Assembly: GCA_964036665.1 (NCBI GenBank)
Contig: OZ038532.1
Location: 8,122,001-8,186,000 of the forward strand
Source of the DNA: Gordius sp. MW1
Taxonomy: Eukaryota; Nematomorpha; Gordioida; Gordea; Gordiidae
Direction: 5' to 3'
Length of the DNA stretch: 64,000 bases
In this document: positions 1 to 11,545 of the stretch, piece by piece
Position numbering within the stretch: the first letter of the stretch is position 1
Layout: the number at the start of each line of letters is the position of its first letter
Translations under genes and position numbers: made by a program
The notes under the pieces: model-generated
Databases searched by the model: none
What the model was told of the DNA's origin: nothing
Seen by the model: the letters and a program-made list of their open reading frames with translations, nothing else

Positions 1-1292
1 TATTGCATACCCTGCAACTTTTCGCTAGGTTTGCGATGTCATCGCTCTCTCGCACTGGCACTAACGGGCTTGCCCAGCGCGAAAATTCCCCGGCAATTAT
101 GTCGTCATTAAGCCACTTGTCCGATCCTTCTTCTACCCCCCTCCTCCAAGCTAAGGGTCCTCGCCGTGCTGGGATAAATACCGGCCTGCTCTTGTTTTCC
201 ACTGACACGTCGACTTCAATGTCACTCACCGCTTGCGGATTTGCCCCCTTCTGCACCGTCATCTGCCGAACGATATCTTCGACGTGTCTATTGGTTACGA
301 GCGGCTCTTTTGGGGCCTTCTCCTCGACGAAATTCACTATGTAGCGCTCCATGACGGTTCGCGAATTCCATTTGGCTAGCTCCCATACGTTTTTTCTGAA
401 CTCTTTTATCCAGTTCGTTCCGAGTAAAGGCGTTCCCTTTACATCCGCCACTAACAGCGGCAGGCGCTTCCGGGTGGAACCTAGACGGGCCTCGGCTGTT
501 ACGTCCCCGATAATCTTTATCTCCTTGCCGCTGAACGCATGTACGGAAGGTCTCGGGTTTGTTTGCACCGGTAAACGCTCTTTCCACAAGTTAGCCGGCA
601 CGATTGTAACGGTGGAGCCCGTGTCCATAAGAAAAGTTATCAAGGTGTTAATAACATATAAATCAATAGTCAAAATATCTAATGCATGGCCGAATTTGGT
701 CATACTCGGGCCCGTCCTCGTCGCGTCGACCGCAAATGCCTCGTCCCCTGGCTGGTGCATAGTCCTTAGGCCTTCGCCGATTGCCTCCCCAGCTAGGGCG
801 ATTTCCACGGCCTTGTCCCATTAGAGGTCCTTTTCGGCCATCAACGCGGCTTGCACCGTTGGGTCGTAGAGCCCTAAAATCAGCTGATCGAGCATTCTGG
901 CCGATAATTCTCCGGGCTGAAAACCGCAGTCATTTGATGCCTCTTTTAGCCTTCGAATATATCGCATGAGTTCTTCCCCGGGCGTCTGTCGAATATTTCC
1001 AAACATGAACCTTTGCGCAAGAGGGCATGTCTGCCCCGTAAACATCTTCTTTGCTTTCTTGGTCGCTTCCTCGAAAGTCCACTCGGTAGGGTTATCCGGG
1101 TACGCGTCGTCCGCGATAACCTTAAATGCCTCCGCCGATAACGGTATCTGATAACGTTTCTGATTGTGCCTTGATGTTGGCCTCAAATTGCATGAGAAAT
1201 GTTTCGATCGAATCTCCTATCCTGTATAAATCCATAATGTTTCGATCCATTCCCTCTTTTGATTTATTTCCCGGTAGGTTCTCACGACGCCA
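1..1292 (-). pseudogene. Gypsy/mag-like gag-protease fragment (5' part of element, truncated by window edge)
   Basis: Retroelement capsid and protease coding sequence, read right to left. A gag leader begins at the ATG at 1,250. The frame changes near 1,140, and the gag core then runs from about 1,186 to an in-frame TAA at 821. The core has the usual capsid pattern: a PTEWTFEEATKKAKK stretch followed by RFMFGNIRQTPGEE and CGFQPGEL. After the stop the same frame stays open to position 2. It contains an aspartic-protease active site, DTGSTVTIVP, near 628-600, and later a region like the linker into reverse transcriptase (WASPLVPV near 45-70). The TAA between gag and pro could be a programmed readthrough site, but the upstream frameshift argues for decay. 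Reverse transcriptase and integrase would lie left of the window. The family is recognised from the protease motif and gag pattern; the exact clade is inference. Confidence 0.8.
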
Positions 1293-1293
1293 A

Positions 1294-1560
1294 TGTTGTA
1301 GTTCTACACAACTTTTATTAGAACACCATTTACCTTTACCAGGAAGGCGAGAGACATGCGAATATATGTACGCGAGAAAATATGTATATCAACGAGAATA
1401 AATGCGATAAAAGCTATATATATCACGCGATAAAAAAATATCACGCGATATCACGCGATAAGGAAGATAATGACATCTGTTGCGTTGTCTTTTACTCCAC
1501 CAGTATGATAGAACTTAAGCGTAAGTTACATTTCGTCAATTATCCTCTACAGGACCACAC
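1294..1560 (-). repeat. 5' LTR of the left-edge Gypsy element
   Basis: Read on the minus strand the segment starts TGTGGTCC and ends ACAACA, the TG...CA form expected of an LTR. It is followed at once by a putative primer-binding site beginning TGGCGTCGTGAG (about 1,281-1,292) and then by gag. It holds three copies of the near-palindrome TATCACGCGATA at about 1,416-1,462. The partner LTR is outside the window, so the right boundary rests on the terminal dinucleotides only. Confidence 0.6.
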
Positions 1561-2780
1561 TTTGCTGATCTAAAAAAGATTACAAAAATTCTGGACTATA
1601 AGACATTCTGGCTGTCCCTACCTAATTAAAACCCCAAGCATTATTTATGGAGTATTAGTAGGGACACATATTAAAGGGTAACTAAGGTTGCTAGCACTTT
1701 GCTGATCTAAAAAAGTTTAAAAAAATTCAGGATTATAATACTTTCTGGTGTTCCTGCCTAATTATGGTTCCAAGCAGCACCTGATTAGATGCAGAGATAA
1801 CTGGGTGTCCATTATGGCCTAGATGATATAAATAATTTAAATTAGGAATAAAAATATTGCACTTGTAAAAGCAAAACATGTTTAATAAATTAGGAAATAA
1901 ATAAAATATTGCACTTTTTAAAGCATAAGATGTTAAAATATAATACTAAAATAATTATTACATATTTGATGCTGTCCATGTGATTGATAAATTATTTGGT
2001 TGCCTTCAAAAAGTTAATTTTGTCTCATATTAACAATTATGAATAAGCTATTGTAAAATTAATATTAAATTTAAATACATCGCTCCCATCTTTCAAATTT
2101 TGACTTTGAGTGTTTTTAAAATTTATTAGAACAATATTAAGCCCACCTATAGCCTGATTCTCTAGAAAAAGATCGTAATTGTTAATGTGTTAAGCATAAC
2201 GTATCTTAGTACCAATTGGTCAATGCTCATAAGCTAAAGCGCTCCTGAGTGCCAAGGCATTTGAAGGCTCTGCAATCTTATCAAGCCAGAAAAAAATAAG
2301 AAACCACCCTCAGCGAACAAAATACGCAGTAAAGTGTTGAAAGGGGCATTTATATAATATATCAACTTCCCATTCGTATATTTGATTTCACACTAAAATA
2401 CAATTATTAGCCTAATATGCATTTTAATATCAATTTTCATCTTTGGAGGGTGTTATTATCCTGGTGTTATTGTCGCTCAAATTCTCAACTATTAGCTAGA
2501 TTTAGAGTGAAGTGTATTTTATAGCACAAATTTAATTAAGCAAGATAAAAGAAATTAATGTACGATTAAAATTAGATTATTAGTTAACTCTTATCACTAC
2601 CATCTAGGACAATTTTAATTAAAAACTAATTTTTATAACTTTTATAGCACGTGACTTGAAAGATTATTCTTACTTGAATAAAATTAAAATAAATATGCCA
2701 TCAATAAAGGTTATTTATTAAATCTGCAATGCCCAGCCATTCATTATAGACCGTCCATTTAAAGGGTAAGTCCTACCTGT
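1561..2780. other. AT-rich non-coding stretch with a local tandem duplication
   Basis: No gene recognised. An imperfect duplication is visible: a segment beginning CTTTGCTGATCTAAAAAAG occurs at about 1,560 and again at about 1,698, with similar sequence after each. The remainder is AT-rich without clear open frames. Confidence 0.5.
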
Positions 2781-3660
2781 CTAAGGGAGCGTTCGTGATG
2801 ACGCGTGAAGCGAAAAAAGCGAATGGGCTAATACATCAAACTCATTCTTTTGATTGCTATGCAATTTATGGGCGTACTTTCCATTGTCACGCACCGAGTG
2901 TCACGCCGAACGCGTCCGCACCGAACGTGTCACGTTGTTTATTTTTAATTGCTATGCAATTTTTAACTCTTAACTCGTCTGTAGGTTCGAATCCCGGGGA
3001 GGACAAAATTTTTTTATTTTTATTTAAATTAAAATTTATCGTTGTTGTTACTACCATTGATAAAATAACTTTTTGACCGTCCTGGCTCCTGACCAATGAA
3101 AAAAATGAACATTGGCCAAATAAATCTAATTTTTTTCCGTTTTTGAATTGGTATATTAGGATAACATTGATAATTACCCTATGCCCTCCCCTACAAGGGC
3201 CTCCGCCTCTACTGATATGGGTCCCTGTGCCCCCCCCCCCCTACAAAGGCCTATGCCTCTACTAATGTGGGTTCAAATCCCGGCGAGGCCAAAAATTTTT
3301 TTTTTAATTAATATTTATTGTTCTTGTTACTACCGTTGATAATATGGCTGTTTGGCCATCCGCTGGCTGCTAACCAATGGGAAAAATTACCATTGGCCAA
3401 ATTGTGAATCGAAATTTTTTTTCCTCGTTTTTTTAACTCTTATGTATTTATATTCACTTTTACCGTGTCCTGGGTGTTGACCAATGGAAAAAATGCCCAT
3501 TGGTCGAAATGTAAATCGAATTTTTTTTTTTGACTCTTATGTATTTATAGACCGTCTCTTGGTCCTGACCAATAAAAAAAATGACCATTGGCCAAAGTGT
3601 AAATCGAATTTTTTTCTCGTTTTTTTGACTCTTATGTATTTATAGCCCGTCTCTTGGTAC
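2781..3660 (+). repeat. Composite SINE-like/CCAAT repeat, plus orientation
   Basis: Contains the family's end motif TTGCTATGCAATTTATGGGC at 2,854-2,873, a truncated copy at about 2,960, and two tRNA B-box-like segments (GGTTCGAATCC at 2,984-2,994 and GGTTCAAATCC at 3,270-3,280). Four opposed CCAAT/ATTGG pairs follow near 3,090, 3,372, 3,480 and 3,565. The order B-box segment, poly-T, a GTTRTTACTACCATTGATAA-type body, then CCAAT pair is repeated, so at least two truncated copies are joined here. No protein is encoded. Confidence 0.7.
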
Positions 3661-5100
3661 GGGGTATTTCATTAACGCTGTGAAGGAGTTAGCAACTTTG
3701 AAAAATATTTGTAAAAACTTAATTAAAATTTTACGCAGATATTTATCCAATAAATATAAAAGATGAAATTAAAATTAAACTTACAACAAAGATTAGTATT
3801 AATTGTGTTCTCGATAAGATATACTATAAAATTAAACAAAGATATTACGCTCTTAAACCCATGGCTTAGATTTTCTTTGGCAGTAAGGGGTATTTATGTA
3901 GAGAAGTTTAAGAATTTAAAGCAACTGGCTACATGCACTCTCTAACTGATTTAAAATCAAAATACTGAAACTAGATTCAAATAATACAAAGTGAGTTACT
4001 TTTAAATTTAATAATTTAGGTGGAAAAAATACGCGCAATGGTACAGGCCATCATATATCATTATTTTGAAAACTTTTTATCTTATAGTCTATCTTTAAGG
4101 TCGCGCAAAGTTTATTTAACACACAACTCTTACTTATCATCTTAAAGTATGGGCCAATAAATTGCAGTTCGTTTAATTATAAATAAGTGGAGCTAGCACT
4201 GTTATTCATAGAATCTGCTTTAAATTTAATCTATGTATTATAGTTATACAACAAGTATGGAAGCTGTCAATTTATTTATACAGTGGAAGATTTTAATATT
4301 GATCGTGATAATTACTCGTAATATGAAGTGCAATTTCATTAAATATGTGAAAAGTTGGAGTTAAGTATGTCACTGCTCCTCCGTGCCTCATCCTAGCTAC
4401 GGTTATATGATTATGTGACATATCAAGTATAATTTTTAAAATTTTTCGATAACCAACTTTACAAAAATACAACCAAAAAATTTCGACATAAAATGGTTTC
4501 GTAGACAAAAATCAGTTCATTAGTTAAAATTATAAAATTATCGCATCGAGGTACACTTAATTAAATGAATGCAACAAAAGGGTCAAATATTGCTTGGCGC
4601 ACCCGGCCGGTTATAAAGTTTTAAATTGTGGCCTCTACCCGGCGCTCTTAATAAAACATCACAATGAAAAATATATGTTTTACCAAAATATATAAAAAAG
4701 CATTTATCTATATGATTAAAAAAATATATATTAATAGATTAAGAACAGTGTAGGCTTGTTAAATGTTGCCCAGTTCTTAAAATTAATGAAATCATTAATT
4801 TGGGCTAAATGGTTTATGTCTATCGGTCGTTTTTTAAACTTTTAATGAAAAAAATCATTTAAATAAAGTTAAACTTACCATTGAGCAAGTAGTTTTAATG
4901 TACAAAAGGCTTGGAACGGGCCCTCGAATATTTTTATAAATATATTAAACCTTAAAAAACCTATATATTTCTTTGTTTTTTTTTTAAAAAAATAGCTCAG
5001 TTCAAATTTGTTTGGCACAATTTTTTGACAATTTCATCGGCCATCAAAATTTACTTAAAGCATGGCTAGGGGTATAACAATTGTAATTCAATTTTAAAAG
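3661..5100. other. AT-rich intergenic DNA
   Basis: Only short chance open frames are present on either strand, with no recognisable domain, RNA or repeat boundary. I see nothing to annotate. Confidence 0.5.
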
Positions 5101-5139
5101 AGTCCCTCCCAGAGGTCAGATTTGTTTAAATTTTTTTGC

Positions 5140-5315
5140 CCGAACCCGGCCCGGTTTGATTTTATGATTAAATTGCCCGCCCGGCCCGCCAGAACCCTTC
5201 TCAGTGTCCGCCCGGCCAGGCCCGAAGCGCAAGAACTCCCCGAAATGCCCGCCCGGCCCGGCCCGAAGCGCAAGAGCTGCCCGAAATGCCCGCCCGGCCC
5301 GGCCCGAAGCACAAG
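5140..5315. repeat. GC-rich 41-bp tandem repeat with GGCCCG core
   Basis: Three successive units, recognised by CCCGAAGCGCAAGA at 5,221, 5,262 and 5,303 (last one CCCGAAGCACAAG), embedded in GCCCGGCCCG strings. It stands out against very AT-rich surroundings. A related GC-rich block of opposite sense lies at 6,215-6,350. Open frames across it are compositional artefacts. Confidence 0.7.
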
Positions 5316-5841
5316 TAAAAGTATTACACTTTTTATTATTAAACATGTTAAAAAATAAAAAAATGCAGGATATCACGCAAATGAACACTTTGAATTGAAA
5401 TACCACGAGACTTACTTGAAATTGAATGGATTAAATACTGTAAAGTAAATGTGAAAAAGAAAATAATAGCGAAGCGATTAAATTTAGTAGAATGAAAATG
5501 AATATGAAAACGTTTTTAAGAGAGTTGGATGTTTGTCTAGACTGCACGTGCACGCACATGCACAGCACATGCGTTCGTTAGTTAGCAATAAAAAAAGGAA
5601 AGGACGTAAAAGTAATAGTAAAGTAAATATTCAACAAATTCATTAAAAATGCGATACTCTCAACAAGGGTTAAATAAAGGGTACAGACAGAGATCAGAAG
5701 AATGCCCGGCCCTTAATAAAGCACACTAAAAAAATAGAATTTTAATTAGCATTTCGAATCAATCAAATTGTGTTGTGTTGAGCCCAAGGTCATGGAGGGA
5801 TAAAAATATGCATCTTTCATATTATTACAAGTGTGGTTTGG

Positions 5842-6096
5842 TAACACTTCAGAGGTTGGGTCAAAAATGTTAACACGGATGGTATTTGGGCTATTAATTA
5901 CCCCAAACTAATAGCTATAACTTAGATATTTTATAATTTAAACTTGTCAAAATTTGTTAATATATTAATTTGTCTATTTGATCAAGTGGTTTTAATTTTA
6001 TGCCTATAATTATAGAAAACGAATTTATTTTGCACAGCATTTTTAAACGGCTTGGGGTCATTACCATTATAACCCCACCCGACCTCTGAAGTGTTA
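5842..6096. mobile_element. MITE, 20-bp terminal inverted repeats
   Basis: Starts TAACACTTCAGAGGTTGGGT and ends with its reverse complement with one mismatch. The 255-bp interior encodes nothing. A second copy lacking the left terminus lies at about 14,548-14,770, sharing the interior GCATTTTTAAACGGCTTGGG and the ACCCGACCT end. No target duplication is obvious. Confidence 0.7.
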
Positions 6097-6214
6097 AAGG
6101 TGAAGTGTGTAAGGCAATTCAATCTAGCTAGAAATTTTCAAAAATAATCCATTTTATATAAAAAGTCACACCCTACCCTAGCCCTACAATAATTTATTTA
6201 TGCCCGAATCTTAT

Positions 6215-6350
6215 CAAAGCGTGCCCGCCCGGGCCGCCCGAAAAGTAAAACGTGCCCGCCCGGGCCCGCCCGAAAGGTAAAATTTAAGACAGTTGACCGG
6301 CCCGGCCCGGCCCACGGGCCGGGCCGGGTCGGGCAGCGGGCCGGGCAATC
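6215..6350. repeat. GC-rich GGGCCGGGC block
   Basis: Dense CCCGCCCGGGC on the left and GGGCCGGGCCGGGTCGGG on the right, partly self-complementary. With the 5,140-5,315 block it could form the GC-rich subterminal regions of one old DNA transposon interrupted by the MITE at 5,842; that is inference. Confidence 0.45.
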
Positions 6351-6361
6351 TGGTCTCTGGT

Positions 6362-6562
6362 CCCTCCAATGTACTTATGGGGTCTAAGAGACCCCACAAA
6401 TGTTATAATTTAACACAAATCCTATGAAATTTTCAGGAAATGTAGCTTTAGCATAATTATGAAAACTCTAAAAAAACCAAATCTCTAAATCTTAAACTCT
6501 TTAAGTGGTGTTAAATTATAACATTCGTGGGGTCTCTTTGACCCCATAAGTACATTGGAGGG
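6362..6562. mobile_element. Foldback MITE with ~58-bp inverted arms
   Basis: Left arm begins CCCTCCAATGTACTTATGGG. The right arm is its reverse complement over nearly 60 bp with few mismatches, leaving a loop of about 80 bp. Each arm itself contains the palindrome GGGGTC...GACCCC. A divergent partial relative occurs near 14,766-14,815. No coding capacity. Confidence 0.75.
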
Positions 6563-7054
6563 TTAAGTAATTTGGACCTATTATGTAGCAATAAATTACC
6601 TATAATTCTTCACTTTGTATTTCGGAATTAGCTTATCGGATCGCAATAAACACTAAGGCTTCGTTCGATGACATAGAAAAAGAGGTATTTTTCACGATTG
6701 ACAAGACGAAACAATGAGTTTTAACATGTATTAAATATATAATTAAAAAATAGAAGGGGGTAGATAGTGGGATGGAACATTTAGCAAAAAAGATTGTTGA
6801 GAATTACAATTTAAGAATATTAACCAAACATGATTAAGGGAAGTAATGCGATGGCGTAGATCGCCAAAATTGAAAGTTTTGAAAGATGGTTGAAGTAATA
6901 GGCTATGTATGAGTCAGTAAATTCCATTTGTTATATTATCGATAATCTCCCCCCCCCCCCCCAATAACACCTGAATAATCATAATACTCCTTATAATTAA
7001 CTTTAGCCTTTTAGTTTTTAGTGTTGTTAAACTTAACTTTATTTAATCGTTCGC
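6563..7054. other. AT-rich spacer
   Basis: No gene or clear repeat apart from a C-run near 6,950-6,962. Confidence 0.4.
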
Positions 7055-7222
7055 ATGGGCGTAGCCAGGGGATGGCAGGAAGGGGCGGCCCCCTCTAAAT
7101 CCAAATTTTCTTCAAATTTTAATATAATTATGGCTAAATTGACTAAAAATTATCATTTCGCTCCCTCCCCCCTTCTTAAATCATTATTGCCCCCCTCTAA
7201 ATCCAATCCTGGCTACGCCCAT
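7055..7222. mobile_element. GGGCGTAGCC-type MITE, copy 1
   Basis: Begins ATGGGCGTAGCCAGG and ends CCTGGCTACGCCCAT, a perfect 15-bp terminal inverted repeat. The interior has CCCCTCTAAATCCAA twice. Three further copies lie at 31,918-32,073, 35,997-36,155 and 45,567-45,726. Non-coding. Confidence 0.8.
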
Positions 7223-8175
7223 GAACGTCCGTCGCCTGCTGTGTTTCGGGGAATCACAAAAACGAATGGTGTTGTTATGACGAGCGATATTTGATGAGCA
7301 ATCTTTATTTATAGAATAGAGATTCTATATTATAAACTCGAGTGCTAAACTAAAAAACATTTATATAATTAGTAGGATTGCAAAGCAAAAATTAGAGAAT
7401 AAAAGAAAATAATTGCCAATATTCGTTTAAAAATTTGAATTTTCCGCTATTGTTGTATAACCAATGGGTTTTATGTGGGCTTAAGCAAAGTCATTAAAAG
7501 CAATGATTGATTTTGAAGGTGTGAGATATCATAAGATCAAATAAGTATTTTTTGATTATTTTAATTACATAAAATTGATATATATTGGTTTTTTGGATCA
7601 GGGAGTAAATTAGTAAGCATGCAGTTAAATACAGTAAAAAATCATATAACTGTGTTAAAGTGATTCGCAAAGCCTGTAACTGATAGCCAACGGTGCAGGC
7701 TTCGTTAATGGCCGAGGAGAGGGATCTCAAAACGTTATATGTCTGTTATCAGTGTCGAGTCACATGCTAAAATAGATCGGGATATATATATTTCAAATTA
7801 GTCTTTTTGCCTATAGATGGCGCTAATTATAGAAACTTTTAATTTAATTGCGGCACTCCTGAAAGGAGTTGTTATCTTCTGATTATTATCAAAAACTCGA
7901 TTTATTATCTAACTGCTAAAATATTGTAATATTATGTTTCATTTAGGCGTGTTGCATTTCGCCATGGTACCGATACCGACAGTCTTACACATCGCGCCCA
8001 TATCCTTATTAATGAAACTATTTTATAATGGTGATCTATATATACCTCTATCTATTTAAATTTTTATATAATTTTTTGATAAACAAAGTCATATGATAAA
8101 AAGATGCTTTGTATAAACGACTAAATATTATTAGCTTAGTATAAAAATTAAAATATTAAAAAATAGTAAATTAAC
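7223..8175. other. AT-rich spacer left of the RTE element
   Basis: No supported gene. One 78-codon frame on the minus strand (7,730-7,494) has no recognisable domain and a composition matching the surrounding DNA. Confidence 0.4.
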
Positions 8176-8189
8176 ATTATCCCATTTAA

Positions 8190-11100
8190 CACTATCAACG
8201 ACGGTCCCAAGTCCGTGTGAAAAAAGTGAAGGGTTGGCGTCAGGTCGGAAGCCGGCTGTAAAAAGCAACTCCAAACAACATGGCAGCTTCAAATACGAAA
8301 TTATACCAGAATGCTAGGGCGTCCTCCCCAAACGACGCGCATTGCATCATCCGCCCGTGCAATGTGAAAAGTATACAAGGGTTACCGCCTCACTCACAAC
8401 GAAGGCGGTTAAAAAATCTAGTTGTCGAACAAGAGTGGCCAGCTGGAATGTGGGCACGCTGACGGGGAAGAGCATCGAGGTTGCGCAGATGCTAAAAAGG
8501 CGAAGGATACACATAGCGTGTCTACGAGAAACGCGGTGGCATGGAACAAAAGCCAGGGAGCTAGGAGATGGTTACAAGCTATACTACTCGGGTTCCCCAT
8601 CACGGAAGAACGGGGTCGGTATAGTGCTTAGCGATTCCTTTAAGGACAAGGTAGTCGAAGTCAAACGATGCTCGGATAGATTGATGTGCATAAAGCTGGC
8701 GGATCAAGGCGGCCTTGTCAATGTTATTTGTGCGTATTCGCCCCAGGTTGGATGTTCCGAAAATGAGAAGGACGAATTCTATGAAAAGCTCGAAAAAGAA
8801 ATACGCTACGTGAAGCCTGATGAGAATCTCATCATCGGAGCAGACTTTAATGGGCACGTTGGGAAAGAAAGGGGCGTGTTCGAACGAAATCACGGCGGGC
8901 ATGGCTATGGGTTGAAGAATAAAGAGAGAGAGAAGTTACTACAGATGGCGCAAGCTTACGATATGGCCATTGTGAATACCTTCTTTCAGAAGCGTACCGA
9001 ACATTTAGCGACGTACAGCAGTGGGGATCACCTTACACAGGTCGACTACATCCTAGTAAAGCGCAAAAATTTGTGGCAAGTTAAGGATTGCAAGGTTATA
9101 CCGGGGGAAGAAATCGCCAAGCAACATCGGCCAGTTGTCCTCGATATAGTAAGAAAGATTTTTCCCGAAAGGAGAAAAGTCTACACACCAAGGACAAAGT
9201 ACGAAAAGCTTAAGGATGATCGCGCAAATGAAATGTTTCACGCTCGAGCAACTCCGCTCTTGAAGGTTGCATGCTTGGGGGGCGACATTAACAAAAGGTG
9301 GGACACCGTTGCAAATGTTCTAAAGGAAACGGCCTTTCTAATCTTGGGACGAACTAAGGGCGACAGAGCTCACAAGCGTGAACTATGGTGGTGGAATGAC
9401 TCGGTCAAAGAGGCTATAGAAGAAAAGAAGGCGTTGTACCTACGATGGTACAAAACGAAGAAAGGAGAAGACTACGTGGCATATCGTGAAGCGAAACGCA
9501 AAGCTAAGATAGCGGTTGCGATAGCGAAGAACGAGGCTTACACCGATATGGCAAACAAGCTCGATACCAAGGGCGGCGACATAGTCATGTATAAACTCGC
9601 AAAGATCAGGGAGAAAAAAAGTCGAGATGTCGGGACACTGAAAGTCATTAAAAGCGAAGAGGGACGAACGTTGTGCAAATTGAAGGAAGTCATCAAAAGA
9701 TGGAAAGATTATTTCCAAAATATGATGAACAAAACAAATGATAGAAGACCGCTAGAGAGGGTGGAACCGAACTCGAAATTGGTTTTACCATTGCAGGCTT
9801 ATAAAGTAGGAGCGCAACTAACGAAGATGCGGAAAGGGAAAGCGCTAGGTTCCGATGATTTAACGATCGAAGCTTGGCTTGGGTGCAAAGGAGAAGGAAT
9901 CGACATAATGACAGGCTTATTTAACGCTATGCTGTATGAGAGTCGTATCCCTGACCCATGGAGGGAAAGTACGATCATACCCATATACAAAGGCAAAGGA
10001 GACGCGCAGGAATGTGGCAACTTTAGAGGTATCAAGTTGACCTGCCACTCCCTAAAACTACTAGAAAGGGTGCTAGTGAAAAGGCTCAATGACGAAGTTT
10101 GTCTCTCGCCCAATCAATTTGGATTCGTGGCCGGTAAATCAACGATGGATCCAATCTTTGCGTTGAAGCAGACGATGGAAAAATATGGCGACATAAGAAA
10201 GAACTTACACATGGTCTTCATCGATTTAGAAAAGGCCTACGATACGGTTCCGAGAGACTTAATATGGTGGTCCCTTAGAGCCAGAAATATACCCGAAGGA
10301 TATGTTCGACTTATCAAGGAAATGTATAATGGCGCGGTTGCATCTGTTAGGACTACCGTAGGAGAAACGAAACCCTTCCGAATAATGATTGGACTACATC
10401 AAGGGTCAGCGTTAAGCCCATTCTTGTTTAATCTAATTATGGATACAATAACAAAGGACTTGCACAAGCCAGCCCCTTGGACTATGCTATATGCCGATGA
10501 TATTGTCCTATGCGATGAAACAAAAGAAGGGGTTTTTCATCAGGCGAAAAAATGGTCAGAACGTTTTTCGGAATTCGGTCTAAAGGTCAGCGAGAAGAAA
10601 ACGGTTTCATGCAAATGATGGGCGGTAGTCCGCAAATGCACAAAAATGACGGTCCAATGTACACGGAGGTTGATAAGTTCACATATCTTGGCTCGCTATT
10701 ACATCAAGAGGGAGGATGTACCGCCGAAGTCCATTCTCGGATCAAGAAAGCATGGCTCAAGTGGCGCAGCATCTCCGGTGTCATGTGTGACAAAAAGATA
10801 CCAATTTGGTTGAAAAGCAAGGCGTACAAAACCATCGTGCGACCGGTCTTGCTTTACGGGAGCGAAACATGGGCTGTAACCACCGCGGAGGAGAAACTCT
10901 TGCAAGCCACGGAAATGAGAATGGTGCGATGGAGCTTAGGCTACACCAAGCTGGATCGCATGACGAACGAATCCTTGATGACAAAGATGGGTATACAAGC
11001 GACGAAGGACTTCTTAAGAGAAAATCGACTGCGGTGGTACGGCCGTGTATTACGAAGAGACGAGGACGATGTCACACGGCGAACGCTGGAGATGGACGTG

Positions 11101-11270
11101 CCTGGAAGAAGAGGAAGGGGCAGACCACGTGCCACCTGGAAACGACTGGTCGAAAAGGATATGGACGTCAAACAGATGGAAATTGGCATGGCATGTACGC
11201 GACTCAGATGGAAGAGGCTGCTAAAAACTTACCCCACGTCTGTGGGATTTTCAACACGATAAGGAAGAAT
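8190..11270 (+). mobile_element. Full-length RTE-clade non-LTR retrotransposon
   Basis: The 3,081-bp element is flanked by a 14-bp direct repeat, ATTATCCCATTTAA, at 8,176-8,189 and 11,271-11,284, as expected of a target-site duplication. It has a GC-richer 5' leader (8,190-8,341), one long reading frame with an N-terminal apurinic-type endonuclease and a reverse transcriptase, and a short non-A-rich 3' end. Length, single-ORF layout and the endonuclease-RT order fit the RTE clade. Its base composition is clearly less AT-rich than the flanks, consistent with recent arrival. Confidence 0.9.
8342..11262 (+). CDS. RTE endonuclease-reverse transcriptase, one frameshift
   Basis: Target-primed retrotransposition enzyme. 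Endonuclease motifs in order are SWNVGTLTG, CLRETRW, GADFNGHVG, QVDYILVKRK and KQHRPVV. The reverse transcriptase follows with NQFGFVAGKSTMDPIF, FIDLEKAYDTVPRDLIWW, GLHQGSALSPFLFNLIMD and the catalytic YADDIVL near codon 717. The first frame stops at 10,618. The coding sense continues in another frame (TYLGSLLHQEGG, then GSETWAV) to 11,262, so about one base has been lost near 10,595-10,605, in or beside a run of A and G. Otherwise the ORF is open across about 970 codons. The start at 8,342 is the first ATG of the long frame; an overlapping frame opens at 8,280. Apart from the frameshift the copy looks recently active. Confidence 0.88.
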
Positions 11271-11284
11271 ATTATCCCATTTAA

Positions 11285-11545
11285 GCCGCCATCTACATAT
11301 GGTTTTATATTCGAATACAAATTTGTAAATATAACCTTATTAATAGAAGATTGTAAAAAACACTAAATAAAATATGCTATTGCCTTAAAAACAAAATATT
11401 TTTATTAAGTTTAAGGTCCTAAATATAGTTTAATTTAATCTTAGATAATGTAAATCCATATAATCAATATAATAAATTAATTATATTTTATCAAATTTAG
11501 TAGATAGGCAAGAGTTAAATATAAAAAAAAACATAATAATAAATC
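11285..11545. other. AT-rich spacer
   Basis: No feature recognised between the RTE target duplication and the next repeat. Confidence 0.4.

Noticed and set aside
5094..5406. Several overlapping A/G/P/R-rich frames
   Set aside because: Artefacts of the 41-bp GC-rich repeat.
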